Shown here: positions 44,355-53,529 of the stretch, one piece after another
How positions within the stretch are numbered: position 1 is the stretch's first letter
Layout: each line of letters opens with the position of its first letter
NCBI GenBank assembly: GCA_913009205.1
Contig: CAJVYC010000002.1
Coordinates: forward strand, 124,001-188,000
Origin: an uncultured Fluviicola sp.
GTDB lineage: Bacteria > Bacteroidota > Bacteroidia > Flavobacteriales_D > Crocinitomicaceae
Direction: 5' to 3'
DNA length: 64,000 nucleotides
Program-made: the position numbers and the translations under genes
Notes under the pieces: generated by a model
Told to the model about the DNA's origin: nothing
What the model saw: only the letters and a program-made list of their open reading frames with translations
Database searches by the model: none

Positions 44355-45220
44355 CCGAGGTATGACTGAAGTATCCGGCTTCGAGAAGTATGTTTAAGAC
44401 GACGAATTGCCTTTTCTTTAATTTGTCTAACTCTTTCACGAGTTAATTCAAATCTTTCTGCTATTTCTTCAAGCGTCATTGGATGAATTCCGCTTAATCC
44501 GAAATACAATCTTACCACGTCTCCTTCTCTTGAAGTCAATGTTGATAAGGATCGCTCGATATCTTTTCTTAATGATTCAACTACAAGGTTCTTTTCAGGG
44601 CCGGGTAATGAATCGTTTGGAAGTATGTCGTACATGCTCGAAGAGGAATTGTCATTCTTAATTAAAGGCGCATCCATTGAGACATGACGTCCACTATTTT
44701 GCAAAGATTGTTTAACGTCACTAACTGAACATTCTAAGAAGTCAGCCATCTCTTCTGCCGAAGGTGGTCGCTCCAAACGTTGTTCCAATTCAGAATACGC
44801 CTTATTGATCTTATTAATTGTACCAATTTTATTTAGTGGCAAACGAACAATTCTAGCTTGTTCCGCCAATGCTTGCAATATAGCTTGTCGAATCCACCAT
44901 ACCGCATAGGAAATAAATTTAAATCCTCGCTTTTCGTCAAAGCGTCTCGCAGCCTTAATTAATCCCAAGTTCCCTTCGTTAATTAAATCCGGTAAAGACA
45001 AGCCTTGGTTCTGATATTGTTTGGACACAGAAACAACAAATCTTAGGTTTGCTTTGGTCAATTTCTCCAAGGCTTCCTTATCACCTGCTCGGATTTTTTG
45101 TGCCAAAACCACCTCTTCCTCTGCTGTAATAAGCTCTACCTTTCCTATCTCTTGTAAATACTTATCAAGAGATGCCGTTTCACGATTCGTGACTTGTTTT
45201 GCAATTTTTAATTGTCTCAT
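44351..45220 (-). CDS. rpoD: primary sigma factor RpoD (sigma-70 / sigma-A)
   Basis: A 289-residue sigma factor, much shorter than E. coli RpoD because region 1.1 and the non-conserved insert are absent. Region 1.2 ([27 protein letters not shown]), region 2 ([45 protein letters not shown]), region 3 and region 4 (RLYFGLSG ... [20 protein letters not shown]) are all present. The Bacteroidota primary sigma reads the unusual TAnnTTTG -7 / TTTG -33 promoters, many of which appear in this window. The stop overlaps priA by 4 bp tail to tail. Confidence 0.95.
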   Translation of the reverse strand: MRQLKIAKQVTNRETASLDKYLQEIGKVELITAEEEVVLAQKIRAGDKEALEKLTKANLRFVVSVSKQYQNQGLSLPDLINEGNLGLIKAARRFDEKRGFKFISYAVWWIRQAILQALAEQARIVRLPLNKIGTINKINKAYSELEQRLERPPSAEEMADFLECSVSDVKQSLQNSGRHVSMDAPLIKNDNSSSSMYDILPNDSLPGPEKNLVVESLRKDIERSLSTLTSREGDVVRLYFGLSGIHPMTLEEIAERFELTRERVRQIKEKAIRRLKHTSRSRILQSYLG

Positions 45221-45362
45221 GCGCTTACGTATTTTATACGTTTGTCTTCACTAACAACGTGTAACTTACTGTCTTCGTTGGGAATAAACCAAAAATTACC
45301 ATGGTAAATGAATATTTCTTACCTTTCATCGAATATTTATAGGTGCAATAAGAATTGAATGG

Positions 45363-45370
45363 TAATTTTG
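45363..45370 (+). promoter_or_regulatory. -7 promoter box abutting the low-molecular-weight phosphatase gene
   Basis: TAATTTTG, an exact TAnnTTTG match, only 4 nt before the ATG at 45375. This predicts a leaderless or nearly leaderless mRNA. Confidence 0.5.
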
Positions 45371-45374
45371 CCAC

Positions 45375-45833
45375 ATGAAAATATTAATGGTTTGTTTAGG
45401 CAATATTTGTCGTTCTCCTTTGGCCGACGGTTTATTAAAAGCCAAGGTTAAAAATGAAGTATTGGACGTTTTTGTAGACTCTGCAGGAACAGCAGGCTTC
45501 CACATTGGAGACGCACCCGATTCAAGAATGAGAGCTACTGCTCGAAGCTTTGGCTTACCAATTGACAATCTTAAGGCGAGGCAATTTATCGTGCAAGATT
45601 TTCAAGACTTCGATTTGATCTATGCAATGGATTCGAGCAACTATAATAATATCCTTTCTTTGGCCAGTTCTTCTGAGGATGAAGCAAAAGTGAAATTAAT
45701 TCTAAATGAGTCACATCCAGGAATGAACCTTGCTGTTCCCGATCCGTATTATGGAGGAGACAAAGGATTTATAGAAGTATACAGGCTTTTGGACGCAGCA
45801 ACAGATGTAATCATCAAAAATTTAAAAGAATAA
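45375..45833 (+). CDS. low-molecular-weight protein-tyrosine phosphatase
   Basis: A 152-residue phosphatase. The N-terminal P-loop VCLGNICRSP is the C(X)5RS signature (Cys7 nucleophile, Arg13), and the general-acid loop VPDPYYGG carries the catalytic Asp. Full family length. Substrates in Bacteroidota are not known; relatives act on tyrosine kinases that control polysaccharide export or on arsenate. The stop codon overlaps the next start (TAATG), so the two genes are translationally coupled. Confidence 0.92.
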   Translation: MKILMVCLGNICRSPLADGLLKAKVKNEVLDVFVDSAGTAGFHIGDAPDSRMRATARSFGLPIDNLKARQFIVQDFQDFDLIYAMDSSNYNNILSLASSSEDEAKVKLILNESHPGMNLAVPDPYYGGDKGFIEVYRLLDAATDVIIKNLKE

Positions 45834-46546
45834 TGGATAAAGGAACTATTTATATGATCCCAACAACTTTGGGTGGTGAATCGACAAGTGATATCATTCC
45901 GGAGGATGTGAAGGCCCAAACAATAGGATTGAGGCACTTTATCGTAGAGAACATTAAATCCGCGCGACGTTATTTGCGTAAGATTGATCGAACGTTTCCA
46001 ATTGATGAATCGACCTTCTTTATTTTAAATAAGAAAACGGAACCGAGTGAATTGAATTCATTCATGTCACCCTTGTACGATGGACACAACATTGGTGTAA
46101 TTTCAGACGCAGGTTGTCCCGGTGTAGCAGATCCAGGTGCGGCAATTGTAAGTTTGGCTCATTCTACAGGGATTAGAGTTCACCCAATGGTTGGACCTTC
46201 TTCGATTCTTCTTGCTTTAATGGGGAGTGGTTTTTCAGGTCAAAAATTTACGTTTCATGGGTATTTACCAAAAGAACGTAGAGACAGAATTAGCGCCTTG
46301 AAGTATTATGAAGGTGATACGAGAAAAACAGGAACAACGCATTTATTTATGGATACTCCATTTAGAAACATGAATGTTTTGGATGATTTATTGAACAACT
46401 TGGCCGACCCTACAATGATTTGCATCGCTTGTGATATCTCATTACCTACACAAGACATACGTACTATGAGTGCTAAGGATTGGCGCGATAAAGCATATGA
46501 TTTGGCGAAACGACCTGCGATGTTTGCAATAGGGATTGGGCAATAG
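45833..46546 (+). CDS. tetrapyrrole-methylase-fold SAM methyltransferase (RsmI-like)
   Basis: A 237-residue protein of the uroporphyrin-III C/tetrapyrrole methylase fold. MIPTTLGGESTSDIIPEDV replaces the usual N-terminal GNLGD of RsmI, while the central ISDAGCPGVADPGAAIVSLA is the RsmI hallmark. RsmI 2'-O-methylates C1402 of 16S rRNA and is usually about 280 residues; this is the shorter Bacteroidota paralog, so the target is uncertain. The start codon overlaps the phosphatase stop by one base. Confidence 0.85.
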   Translation: MDKGTIYMIPTTLGGESTSDIIPEDVKAQTIGLRHFIVENIKSARRYLRKIDRTFPIDESTFFILNKKTEPSELNSFMSPLYDGHNIGVISDAGCPGVADPGAAIVSLAHSTGIRVHPMVGPSSILLALMGSGFSGQKFTFHGYLPKERRDRISALKYYEGDTRKTGTTHLFMDTPFRNMNVLDDLLNNLADPTMICIACDISLPTQDIRTMSAKDWRDKAYDLAKRPAMFAIGIGQ

Positions 46547-46674
46547 GACATTGGATTTTAGATCAGTCGCAAACACCTTTGTAGAATGCTCCGATTTTAA
46601 AACGCCTTTGGGCTCTTGAATATTGGAAACTTGATAGTCTGACATCTAAATTCTAAAAGGTAAAGCCGATCCAA
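46547..46674. repeat. intergenic element between convergent genes
   Basis: 128 bp containing AACACCTTT and ATCTAAATTCTAA, both also found in the convergent gap 51749-51874. GATTTTAGATCAG and CTGACATCTAAATTC form an imperfect inverted repeat. No gene seen. Confidence 0.4.
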
Positions 46675-47457
46675 TCACTTCATCCCCCTACGCGTCTTTA
46701 TCCCTTCGTAAGAATCTTGAATTTGTTGGAATTTCTCCTTCGCTCCTTTTTGATATTCTTCTCCCATTTGAGCCACTTTATCTGGGTGAAATTTTATCGC
46801 CATCTTGCGGTATGCTTTCTTAACCTCTTCGTCTGTCGCCTCTTTCTCCAATCCAAGTACTTTGTAATCAGAATCTACATCGCGGTAGAACATGTTCTTC
46901 ACAGACTCAAAATCGACATTCGATACACCCATCATTCCTGCGATTGACTTGATCACAGAAATCTCAGAATCTGAAACATCACCATCTGCTTTGGCTATAC
47001 CGAATAAATAATGAAGCAATTGAACGCGAACCTCAGGCTGCATTCTCATTTTAATATCTTGACAGATTTTCTGTAATGGAATTTCGTCTGAATCTAAAAA
47101 GCGCTTAAGTGTTTGTAAATGCTGTTGTGAATATTGAGCTCCGAATTGTTGATTGTAAAAGGATTTAACGTAATTCAATTCTGACTTTAAAACCTTCCCG
47201 TCAGCTTTCATTACGGATGCTGAAAGAGCCATAAGCATTGTTGGCACATCGTTTCTCCCTTGAGAACTTGAATGCTGCTGGTAGTATTGAAACATATCTT
47301 CAGCAGTAACTCTTTTTCCACCATTTCGTGAACGCGCCGAGCTACTGACTTTCTGAAAGTTATCAACCATAGAACCAATAAAAAATCCTAGAATTGCGCC
47401 AAAAATACTTCCTTTAAAAAGGAAATAACCACCAATTGCTAATATAACTTTATACAA
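46675..47457 (-). CDS. TerB-J-domain co-chaperone (DjlA-like)
   Basis: A 260-residue protein. An N-terminal membrane segment with glycines ([27 protein letters not shown], residues 5-31) resembles the DjlA dimerising span. A TerB-like helical domain (about 65-180) and a C-terminal J domain (about 192-258) with the HPD motif in [10 protein letters not shown] follow. DjlA-type proteins recruit DnaK to the membrane. It lies 43 bp downstream of htpG on the same strand, separated by a moderate terminator, so partial stress-linked expression is plausible. Confidence 0.85.
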   Translation of the reverse strand: MYKVILAIGGYFLFKGSIFGAILGFFIGSMVDNFQKVSSSARSRNGGKRVTAEDMFQYYQQHSSSQGRNDVPTMLMALSASVMKADGKVLKSELNYVKSFYNQQFGAQYSQQHLQTLKRFLDSDEIPLQKICQDIKMRMQPEVRVQLLHYLFGIAKADGDVSDSEISVIKSIAGMMGVSNVDFESVKNMFYRDVDSDYKVLGLEKEATDEEVKKAYRKMAIKFHPDKVAQMGEEYQKGAKEKFQQIQDSYEGIKTRRGMK

Positions 47458-47462
47458 ATCAC

Positions 47463-47493
47463 AAAAAAATTAAGGGCGACCATCTGGCCGCCC
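47463..47493 (-). terminator. terminator after htpG
   Basis: In the minus-strand transcript GGGCGGCC pairs with GGUCGCCC (one G-U) around AGAU, followed by a U-run. It lies between htpG and the DjlA-like gene. Confidence 0.65.
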
Positions 47494-47500
47494 GGTAAAA

Positions 47501-49390
47501 TTATATTAATTCGATACTTCTTTCAATAAACTCGTTCAATTCTTCTCCTTTAAGTAATCCCTGAGACAACAAAGCAATATCTGTTAACTGCTTAATCTTT
47601 CGCTCTTGGGACTTCTTTGTCTTCGTATTCAGAATATCACCTACTTTTTCGTGGTTGGCATTTACGACCATATTACGCATGTCTGGAAATGCTCCCATGA
47701 AGCCGCCTCCTCCCATCTTTTGTTGCTCCATCATTCGACGGATAAACTCGGGTTGGGTAATAATTACTGGCGCATCTTCTGAATTCATACTCTCAAACTG
47801 AACCGAGTACTTTTCTTTATTCACAACTTCTTCAAACAATGGTTTCAATTTATCCTCATCTTCTTTCGATAATTTTGAAGGAATTTCTTCGTCCTTCTGG
47901 ATCAATTTATCCAATGTGTCAGAATCAACACGAACAAACATGATGTTGTCATTCGATTGTTCCAATTTAGCAATCCAGTGAGGTGCTAAAGGGCCATCCA
48001 AGTGCAAAACATCATATCCTCTATCGTTCGCTTTCTTCACGAATCCAAATTGTTCCTGAGGATCATTCGTGTAAAGCATTACTATTTTAGCGTCCTTATT
48101 CGTTTGAAGCGCAGCAATTTTTTCTTTGTATTCTTCAATTGTTGCATGCTCACCTTTCGTATTTTTCAACAAAGTGAATTTATCCGATTTCTCAGCAAAC
48201 TTATCATCAGAAAGAGTTCCGTATTGAACGAAGATTTTCAAATCTTCCCATTTTGATTCAAAGTCATCTCTGTCCTTCTTAAACATTTGAGCCAATTTAT
48301 CCGCAACCTTCTTCGTAATGTGAGATGAAATCTTCTTCACGTTGCCATCACTTTGCAAATAAGATCTTGAAACATTCAAAGGAATGTCTGGAGAGTCTAT
48401 TACACCATGTAAAAGAGTCAAAAATTCAGGTACAATCTCTTCAACGTTATCTGTAATGAATACTTGATTTGAATACAAGTTGATTTTGTTCTTTTGAACC
48501 TCAACATTCTCTGAAATCTTAGGGAAATATAAAATCCCCGTCAAGTTGAACGGATAATCCACATTTAAATGAATGTGAAACAATGGATCTTCCATTGTCG
48601 CAGGATACAATTCACGGTAGAATCCTTGGTAATCCTCAATTGTCAAATCAGCAGGAGCTTTTGTCCAAGCTGGAGCTACGTTATTTACTTGATTTGGAAC
48701 TTCAAGAGAGACTCTCTTTACTTTACCATTCTCATCCTTTTCCCCACTTTCGTCATCTTCATAAACTGTTCGCATTCCAAAGAATACCGGTTGAGGCAAA
48801 AATTTACAATACTTGTCCAAAACCCCTTGAACACGTGCTTTTTCTAAAAATTCTTTAGATTCGTCTGAGATAAAAAGAACAATATCTGTTCCTCTTGTCT
48901 CTTTTTCAATTTCTTCAATTGTATATTCTGGATCTCCATTACTCTCCCACTGAACAGCTTTTGAACCTTCGTGACGCGATAATGTTTTGATCTGAACTTT
49001 TTCAGCTACCATAAATGCAGAATAAAACCCTAAACCAAAATGTCCAATGATTTGCTCAGCACCTTCTTTTCCTTCGTATTGCTTAACGAATTCTTCAGCT
49101 CCAGAAAAAGCAATTTGATTGATATATTTATCAATCTCATCTTCAGTCATTCCGATTCCATTGTCTCGAATCGTCAATGTTCCTTCCTTCTTATCAAGTA
49201 TTACTTCAACTTTCAACTCACCCAATTCGCCTTTGAATTCGCCGTTCGATGATAAAAACTTTAATTTTTGTGAAGCATCAACTGCATTCGATACCAATTC
49301 TCTCAAGAAAATTTCGTGGTCCGAATACAAGAATTTTTTAATGATTGGAAATATATTTTCCGTCTGTACATTAATCTGACCTGTTTTCAT
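47501..49390 (-). CDS. htpG: chaperone HtpG (Hsp90)
   Basis: A 629-residue Hsp90. N-terminal GHKL ATPase: ELVSNAVDASQKL (the ELISNASDA motif), DNGIGM, and IGHFGLGFYSAFMVA. Middle domain with the catalytic Arg loop (SRSYLQSDGNVKK) and a C-terminal dimerisation domain ending in GEELNEFIERSIELI. Full family length. Expected to fold or protect proteins during stress in the cytoplasm. The start is preceded by a sigma-54-like promoter 30 nt upstream, as in grpE. The DjlA-like gene follows. Confidence 0.97.
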   Translation of the reverse strand: MKTGQINVQTENIFPIIKKFLYSDHEIFLRELVSNAVDASQKLKFLSSNGEFKGELGELKVEVILDKKEGTLTIRDNGIGMTEDEIDKYINQIAFSGAEEFVKQYEGKEGAEQIIGHFGLGFYSAFMVAEKVQIKTLSRHEGSKAVQWESNGDPEYTIEEIEKETRGTDIVLFISDESKEFLEKARVQGVLDKYCKFLPQPVFFGMRTVYEDDESGEKDENGKVKRVSLEVPNQVNNVAPAWTKAPADLTIEDYQGFYRELYPATMEDPLFHIHLNVDYPFNLTGILYFPKISENVEVQKNKINLYSNQVFITDNVEEIVPEFLTLLHGVIDSPDIPLNVSRSYLQSDGNVKKISSHITKKVADKLAQMFKKDRDDFESKWEDLKIFVQYGTLSDDKFAEKSDKFTLLKNTKGEHATIEEYKEKIAALQTNKDAKIVMLYTNDPQEQFGFVKKANDRGYDVLHLDGPLAPHWIAKLEQSNDNIMFVRVDSDTLDKLIQKDEEIPSKLSKEDEDKLKPLFEEVVNKEKYSVQFESMNSEDAPVIITQPEFIRRMMEQQKMGGGGFMGAFPDMRNMVVNANHEKVGDILNTKTKKSQERKIKQLTDIALLSQGLLKGEELNEFIERSIELI

Positions 49391-49419
49391 TTTTGTTATT
49401 TTTTATATTCCTTTCTTAG

Positions 49420-49434
49420 TCAATCTCTATGCCA
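49420..49434 (-). promoter_or_regulatory. sigma-54-like (-24/-12) promoter of htpG
   Basis: Minus strand TGGCATAGAGATTGA: -24 TGGCA and -12 TTG with exact sigma-54 spacing (consensus TGGCAC-N5-TTGC, final C is A). It ends 30 nt before the ATG, identical to grpE. TGTCA/TGTCC half-sites and a second TTTGGCA lie further upstream (about 49447-49480). Confidence 0.6.
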
Positions 49435-49520
49435 CTGTACAATCTCTGCCAAACTGTCGCAGAATTTGGACAATGTGACACAATCCACTTAATATTGTTT
49501 ATTTTTACGCCAAAAAAAGG

Positions 49521-50990
49521 GTGATAATTTATTCCATTGTGATCTTTATTGCGATCTTCTTATATACTCGGTATTCCAGAGTAATGAGAATCGAAGGATT
49601 GAATAAATGGAGTCTACCTTGGGCTTATGGACTCAAAGTCATCATAGGGCTATTCTTCCTATTCATCTATACGGAGTTTTACGGAAACGGCACCCTAGAT
49701 GCTGATGCGGGTATCTTTATGAGAGAAAGTCGAATCCTAAATAATGTTTTCTCAGAATCACCCATTGACTACTTCAAATTTCTAACAGGGATTGGCGACA
49801 ATACTTATTTACAGCACAAATACCTACTTGAGACACACCTCTGGGATGCAGGAGCCCAATCATTAATTAATGACAATAAAAACATCCTTCGAATTCACAG
49901 TTTACTGCACTTTATCAGTTTTGGACGCCCTGTAATTCATGTTTTGTTTTTCTGCTTAGTATCTACTATTGGAACACGACAATTACTCATTGGTATTGCT
50001 TCCAAAACAGACTTAAATAAGAACATCCTATTTTGGTCTATAATTCTAATTCCTAGTGCACTTTTCTGGACATCTGGGATCTTAAAAGAACCATTTATGT
50101 TCTTGGGAATTGGCTTGCTAGCTAGAGGATTACTAGCTCAAATGAGTCAATTAAAGCGAGGTACATTAATATTTCTGGGAGTCGTTCTACTTTTAGGGTT
50201 TAAGCCATATGTTATATTATCGTTTATTCCAGCCCTATTATTTATCGGATTTCACAAAATCCTTCCGAAATTTAAAATCATTGGCTCCATACTTCTACTT
50301 ACAATTATTACGTCAACATCGCTTCTCATTTTTTCAAAGAAAAGAGAGCAAATGGTTCACTTAATTACTAGAAAACAACAAGATTTTAAGAACGTTGGGA
50401 AGGGGGGGATTTTTGCATGGAACGGTGATGGGTTTTATTATTTCGAACCGAGTCAATTCCCTGATATTATTATTAATGAAGACGATGTTCAGCTCAAAAA
50501 ACCACTTAAAGCTACTCTTATTGACCACGGTGGATTTGAATCTCCAATACCCATTTTAATTCCAAAAGATGGAACCAAATGGCCGATATACTTCATGAGT
50601 GAACAGTCTCAAGGATATATCGAAATTGAGAATATCAATGATTCATTCAGTCAACTATTAATCAATATCCCTGGAGCTATTCGAAATTGCTTGCTTCGTC
50701 CATACATTTCAGACCCGGGAACTTGGATGAAATATCCAGCAATAATAGAAATGTGGTTAGTTCTACTATTTATCGTGTATGTATTTTTAAAACGTCGAAA
50801 AATCAATGAAGGGGTCAGAGTAATTATCGTTTCATTGCTCCTCTTTATATTTACACTTTCTATAATTATTGGCCTGATAACACCTGTCTTAGGTGCAATT
50901 GTAAGATATAGACTTCCAATAACGATTGCTATTGTAATCATTGGTCTCTTAATTATTAAACCCCATTTTAAAAGCAAATCGAAAGTATGA
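49521..50990 (+). CDS. polytopic membrane protein of unknown function
   Basis: A 489-residue protein starting at a GTG preceded by AAAAAAAGG. About ten membrane spans occur: 1-15, 35-53, 130-150, 165-185, 190-205, 215-245, 250-270, then a large soluble loop (about 275-385), then three spans up to 480. The loop at 55-105 contains YGNGTLDADAGIFMRESRIL, with acidic residues facing the same side as in GT-C glycosyltransferases and O-antigen polymerases. I cannot place it in a named family. It overlaps the SDR gene by 4 bp (ATGA), so the two are co-translated. Confidence 0.6.
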   Translation: MIIYSIVIFIAIFLYTRYSRVMRIEGLNKWSLPWAYGLKVIIGLFFLFIYTEFYGNGTLDADAGIFMRESRILNNVFSESPIDYFKFLTGIGDNTYLQHKYLLETHLWDAGAQSLINDNKNILRIHSLLHFISFGRPVIHVLFFCLVSTIGTRQLLIGIASKTDLNKNILFWSIILIPSALFWTSGILKEPFMFLGIGLLARGLLAQMSQLKRGTLIFLGVVLLLGFKPYVILSFIPALLFIGFHKILPKFKIIGSILLLTIITSTSLLIFSKKREQMVHLITRKQQDFKNVGKGGIFAWNGDGFYYFEPSQFPDIIINEDDVQLKKPLKATLIDHGGFESPIPILIPKDGTKWPIYFMSEQSQGYIEIENINDSFSQLLINIPGAIRNCLLRPYISDPGTWMKYPAIIEMWLVLLFIVYVFLKRRKINEGVRVIIVSLLLFIFTLSIIIGLITPVLGAIVRYRLPITIAIVIIGLLIIKPHFKSKSKV

Positions 50991-51748
50991 ACAAATGCAT
51001 ATTTATAACAGGAGCTACGGCAGGTTTTGGTAAAGCATGTTCGCGCCTTTTTGCTGAAAACGGTTGGAACTTAATCATCACTGGAAGAAGGAAAGAACGT
51101 TTGGAAAAATTAGCGAGTGAAATTAAATCTGAATACGGCGTTGATGTTCACACATTGAATTTTGACGTTCGAAATCAAGAAGAAGTCGCACGTGTTGTTT
51201 CTGAATTGCCTCAAAAAATAAAAGATGAAATTGGAATCTTAATCAATAATGCTGGACTGGCTGTCGGCAAGGGACCGATTGACAATGGGATCATTGATGA
51301 CTGGAACCGAATGATCGACACGAACGTGAAGGGATTACTTTACGTATCAAATGCTGTCATTCCATTTCTAAAAGCGAATAAAGGCGGTCACATTATTAAT
51401 ATCGCGAGTATTGCAGGGAAAGAAGTTTACCCCGGCGGAAACGTTTATTGCGCCTCTAAACACGCTGTTGACGCTTTATCAAAAGCAATGCGCATAGACT
51501 TAGTTTCTCACAATATTAAAGTAACAAACATTGCGCCAGGAGCAGCTGAGACGGAATTTTCGGTTGTTCGTTTTAAAGGAGACCAATCTGTAGCCGACTC
51601 CGTTTACGATGGATTTGATCCACTTCAAGCAATTGACATCGCAGAAACTGCCTATTTCGCAGCAACTCGGCCTGCTCATGTGAATTTGAACGATATTGTG
51701 ATAATGCCTGCAGCGCAAGCGAGCAGTCAGGTATTGTATAAGGGTTGA
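50987..51748 (+). CDS. short-chain dehydrogenase/reductase (YdfG-like)
   Basis: A 253-residue classical SDR. Cofactor motif ITGATAGFGKACS near residues 6-18 (TGxxxGxG), NNAG around 88-91, catalytic Ser in INIASIAG, and Y154xxxK158 in YCASK. The following NIAPGAAETEFS is typical for the YdfG group that oxidises serine or 3-hydroxy acids with NADP. The actual substrate is not known. The start overlaps the membrane-protein gene by 4 bp. Confidence 0.9.
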   Translation: MNKCIFITGATAGFGKACSRLFAENGWNLIITGRRKERLEKLASEIKSEYGVDVHTLNFDVRNQEEVARVVSELPQKIKDEIGILINNAGLAVGKGPIDNGIIDDWNRMIDTNVKGLLYVSNAVIPFLKANKGGHIINIASIAGKEVYPGGNVYCASKHAVDALSKAMRIDLVSHNIKVTNIAPGAAETEFSVVRFKGDQSVADSVYDGFDPLQAIDIAETAYFAATRPAHVNLNDIVIMPAAQASSQVLYKG

Positions 51749-51774
51749 TTGAATTCTGGAACACCTTTAAGCGC

Positions 51775-51830
51775 TTAGATATTAGAATTTAAATTGTTAG
51801 AACATTGAACGTCTAAATTCTAATGTCTAA
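51775..51830. repeat. long imperfect hairpin in a convergent gap
   Basis: TTAGATATTAGAATTTA (51775-51791) pairs with TAAATTCTAATGTCTAA (51814-51830) over 17 positions with one G-U in RNA, loop 22 nt. No U-run follows, so it is a repeat element rather than a standard terminator. It shares motifs with 46547-46674. Confidence 0.55.
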
Positions 51831-51874
51831 AAGTGAGGAGCGAACGATCTACCAGCGAAGCGATCTAAATGCTA

Positions 51875-52474
51875 TCAATCCATAAAAGCATCCAAAACCT
51901 CATTGATTGAACCAAACGTATTGCTCCGAATTCCGAGCAGCTCATCTTCCTTCATCCAAACGACTTCTGTAATCTCCTCTTCCAATGCTGGCGTTACTTC
52001 TTTTGAACCATTATATCTTAACATGAACCAAAATGTTTTCTTGAGCGCTTTCTGTCCTTTCCAATTCATAACATGGTAAGTATTCACCAACGGTCTTGTA
52101 ATTTGATGCCCGTCTATTCCGCACTCTTCTGCTATTTCTCTGATACAAGCTACCTCTGGCAACTCCTCTTTTTCAATTTTTCCTTTAGGAATATCCCACA
52201 ATCCTTTGCGCTTAATCACAAGGAAAGATTTCTTTCGCTGAACGATTCCTCCCGCTGCTTCAATATATTTGTAATCTTTGAACAATCGATTAAATTCTTC
52301 AAACGGTTTTTTACTTGTCAAATACAACGGATTGTTAATTCCTGAAACTTCAAGCAAGCCCTTTAAGTCCTTCACGCGTTCAACCTCCTTCGATTTCAAT
52401 TGTAGATTCACTGTTGATAAATCGTTTGTATGAATGAAAACTATAAGCTTATTGTCTATAAAAACTTTGTACAT
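51875..52474 (-). CDS. Nudix hydrolase
   Basis: A 199-residue protein. An N-terminal domain of about 65 residues precedes the Nudix domain, whose box GKIEKEELPEVACIREIAEECGI is complete (GX5EX7REUXEEXGU). AAGGIVQRKKSFLVIKRKGLWDIPKG leads into it. It hydrolyses nucleoside diphosphates linked to another moiety; the substrate cannot be read. It is divergent from pyrE with only 8 bp between the two start codons, so the promoters must overlap the coding regions. Confidence 0.88.
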   Translation of the reverse strand: MYKVFIDNKLIVFIHTNDLSTVNLQLKSKEVERVKDLKGLLEVSGINNPLYLTSKKPFEEFNRLFKDYKYIEAAGGIVQRKKSFLVIKRKGLWDIPKGKIEKEELPEVACIREIAEECGIDGHQITRPLVNTYHVMNWKGQKALKKTFWFMLRYNGSKEVTPALEEEITEVVWMKEDELLGIRSNTFGSINEVLDAFMD

Positions 52475-52477
52475 TTA
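52470..52477 (+). promoter_or_regulatory. -7 promoter box abutting pyrE
   Basis: TACATTTA, 5 nt before the pyrE ATG at 52483 and overlapping the Nudix start codon on the other strand. A TTG at 52452 is a possible -33 element. Confidence 0.5.
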
Positions 52478-52482
52478 CGCCC

Positions 52483-53124
52483 ATGATTTTAAATGAAGAC
52501 CAGGCAATAAAAGTAGCAGAATTTTTGCTTCAAATCAAAGCGATTAAATTAAGTCCTAATGAACCATTTACTTGGGCATCCGGAATTAAATCGCCGATTT
52601 ACTGTGACAACAGGGTGACATTATCTTACCCAACGATCAGAACATATATTCGCCAAGCTTATGCTCAGAGTATCCTAGATCATTATGGTAAACCAGATAT
52701 TATTGCTGGCGTAGCAACAGGTGGAATTGCCTTAGGTGCTCTTGTAGCCCAAGAATTGAATCTTCCTTTCATTTACGTTCGCAGTTCTGCCAAAGAGCAT
52801 GGACTAGGGAATCAAATTGAAGGTTTCTATGAAAAGGGCCAAAAGGTTGTTGTGATCGAAGATCTTATTTCGACCGGAGGAAGTAGCTTGAAAGCAGTTG
52901 ATGCATTAAGGAATGGTGGCCTTGAAGTTAAAGGTCTTATTGCAATTTTCACGTATGGATTCGATGTAGCAAATGCAAACTTCGCCAATTCGGAATGTCC
53001 TTACTTAACATTATCTGATTACGACACGATGGTAAGCATGGCTTTGGATAGCAATTTAATTTCTAAGGACGATTTAGAATCATTGAAAGATTGGAGAACC
53101 GATCCTAAAAAATGGAAACAATAA
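52483..53124 (+). CDS. pyrE: orotate phosphoribosyltransferase
   Basis: A 213-residue type I phosphoribosyltransferase for pyrimidine synthesis (orotate + PRPP to OMP). The PRPP loop VVVIEDLISTGGSSLKAV lies at about 122-139, the flexible-loop region YVRSSAKEHGLGNQIEG precedes it, and TWASGIKSPIYCDNR forms the N-terminal orotate site. Family length. Next gene (SRPBCC) follows after 3 bp and is probably co-transcribed. Confidence 0.95.
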   Translation: MILNEDQAIKVAEFLLQIKAIKLSPNEPFTWASGIKSPIYCDNRVTLSYPTIRTYIRQAYAQSILDHYGKPDIIAGVATGGIALGALVAQELNLPFIYVRSSAKEHGLGNQIEGFYEKGQKVVVIEDLISTGGSSLKAVDALRNGGLEVKGLIAIFTYGFDVANANFANSECPYLTLSDYDTMVSMALDSNLISKDDLESLKDWRTDPKKWKQ

Positions 53125-53127
53125 GTC

Positions 53128-53529
53128 ATGACAATTAAAGGAAATACAGTTGCCGTTAACGCAAGTAAAGCTGAAATTTTCGCATTTCTAGGAGACTCGA
53201 ATAACATTTCTCACCTTTTACCAAAGGACAAGATTTCAGATTTCAAGTCAACAGGTGAAATGTGTTCATTTAAAGTTCAAGGTGGTGTAATGATTTCACT
53301 TATCCAAGATGGTTTAAGCGGAGACAACATTCTCTTTATGAAATCAGGTGAGAAATCGCCATTTCCATTTAGGTTGACGATTAAAGTTGAAAAAGTTGGA
53401 GACACTTCAGAAGGGTATATCCAATTTGATGGCGAAGTGAATGCGTTTCTAAAAATGATGGTTGAACGACCATTGACGAACTTATTCAATTACATGTCTG
53501 ATCGGCTTCAAAAGCAATTCAGCGAATAA
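53128..53529 (+). CDS. SRPBCC/START-like small protein
   Basis: A 133-residue cytoplasmic protein with the helix-grip pattern: NTVAVNASKAEIFAFLGDSNNISHLLP at the start, alternating strands in the middle, and a long C-terminal helix (MVERPLTNLFNYMSDRLQKQF). Proteins of this fold bind hydrophobic ligands; the ligand is unknown. Tightly linked to pyrE (3 bp), which suggests a shared transcript only. Its last 11 bp overlap the convergent birA gene. Confidence 0.7.
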   Translation: MTIKGNTVAVNASKAEIFAFLGDSNNISHLLPKDKISDFKSTGEMCSFKVQGGVMISLIQDGLSGDNILFMKSGEKSPFPFRLTIKVEKVGDTSEGYIQFDGEVNAFLKMMVERPLTNLFNYMSDRLQKQFSE

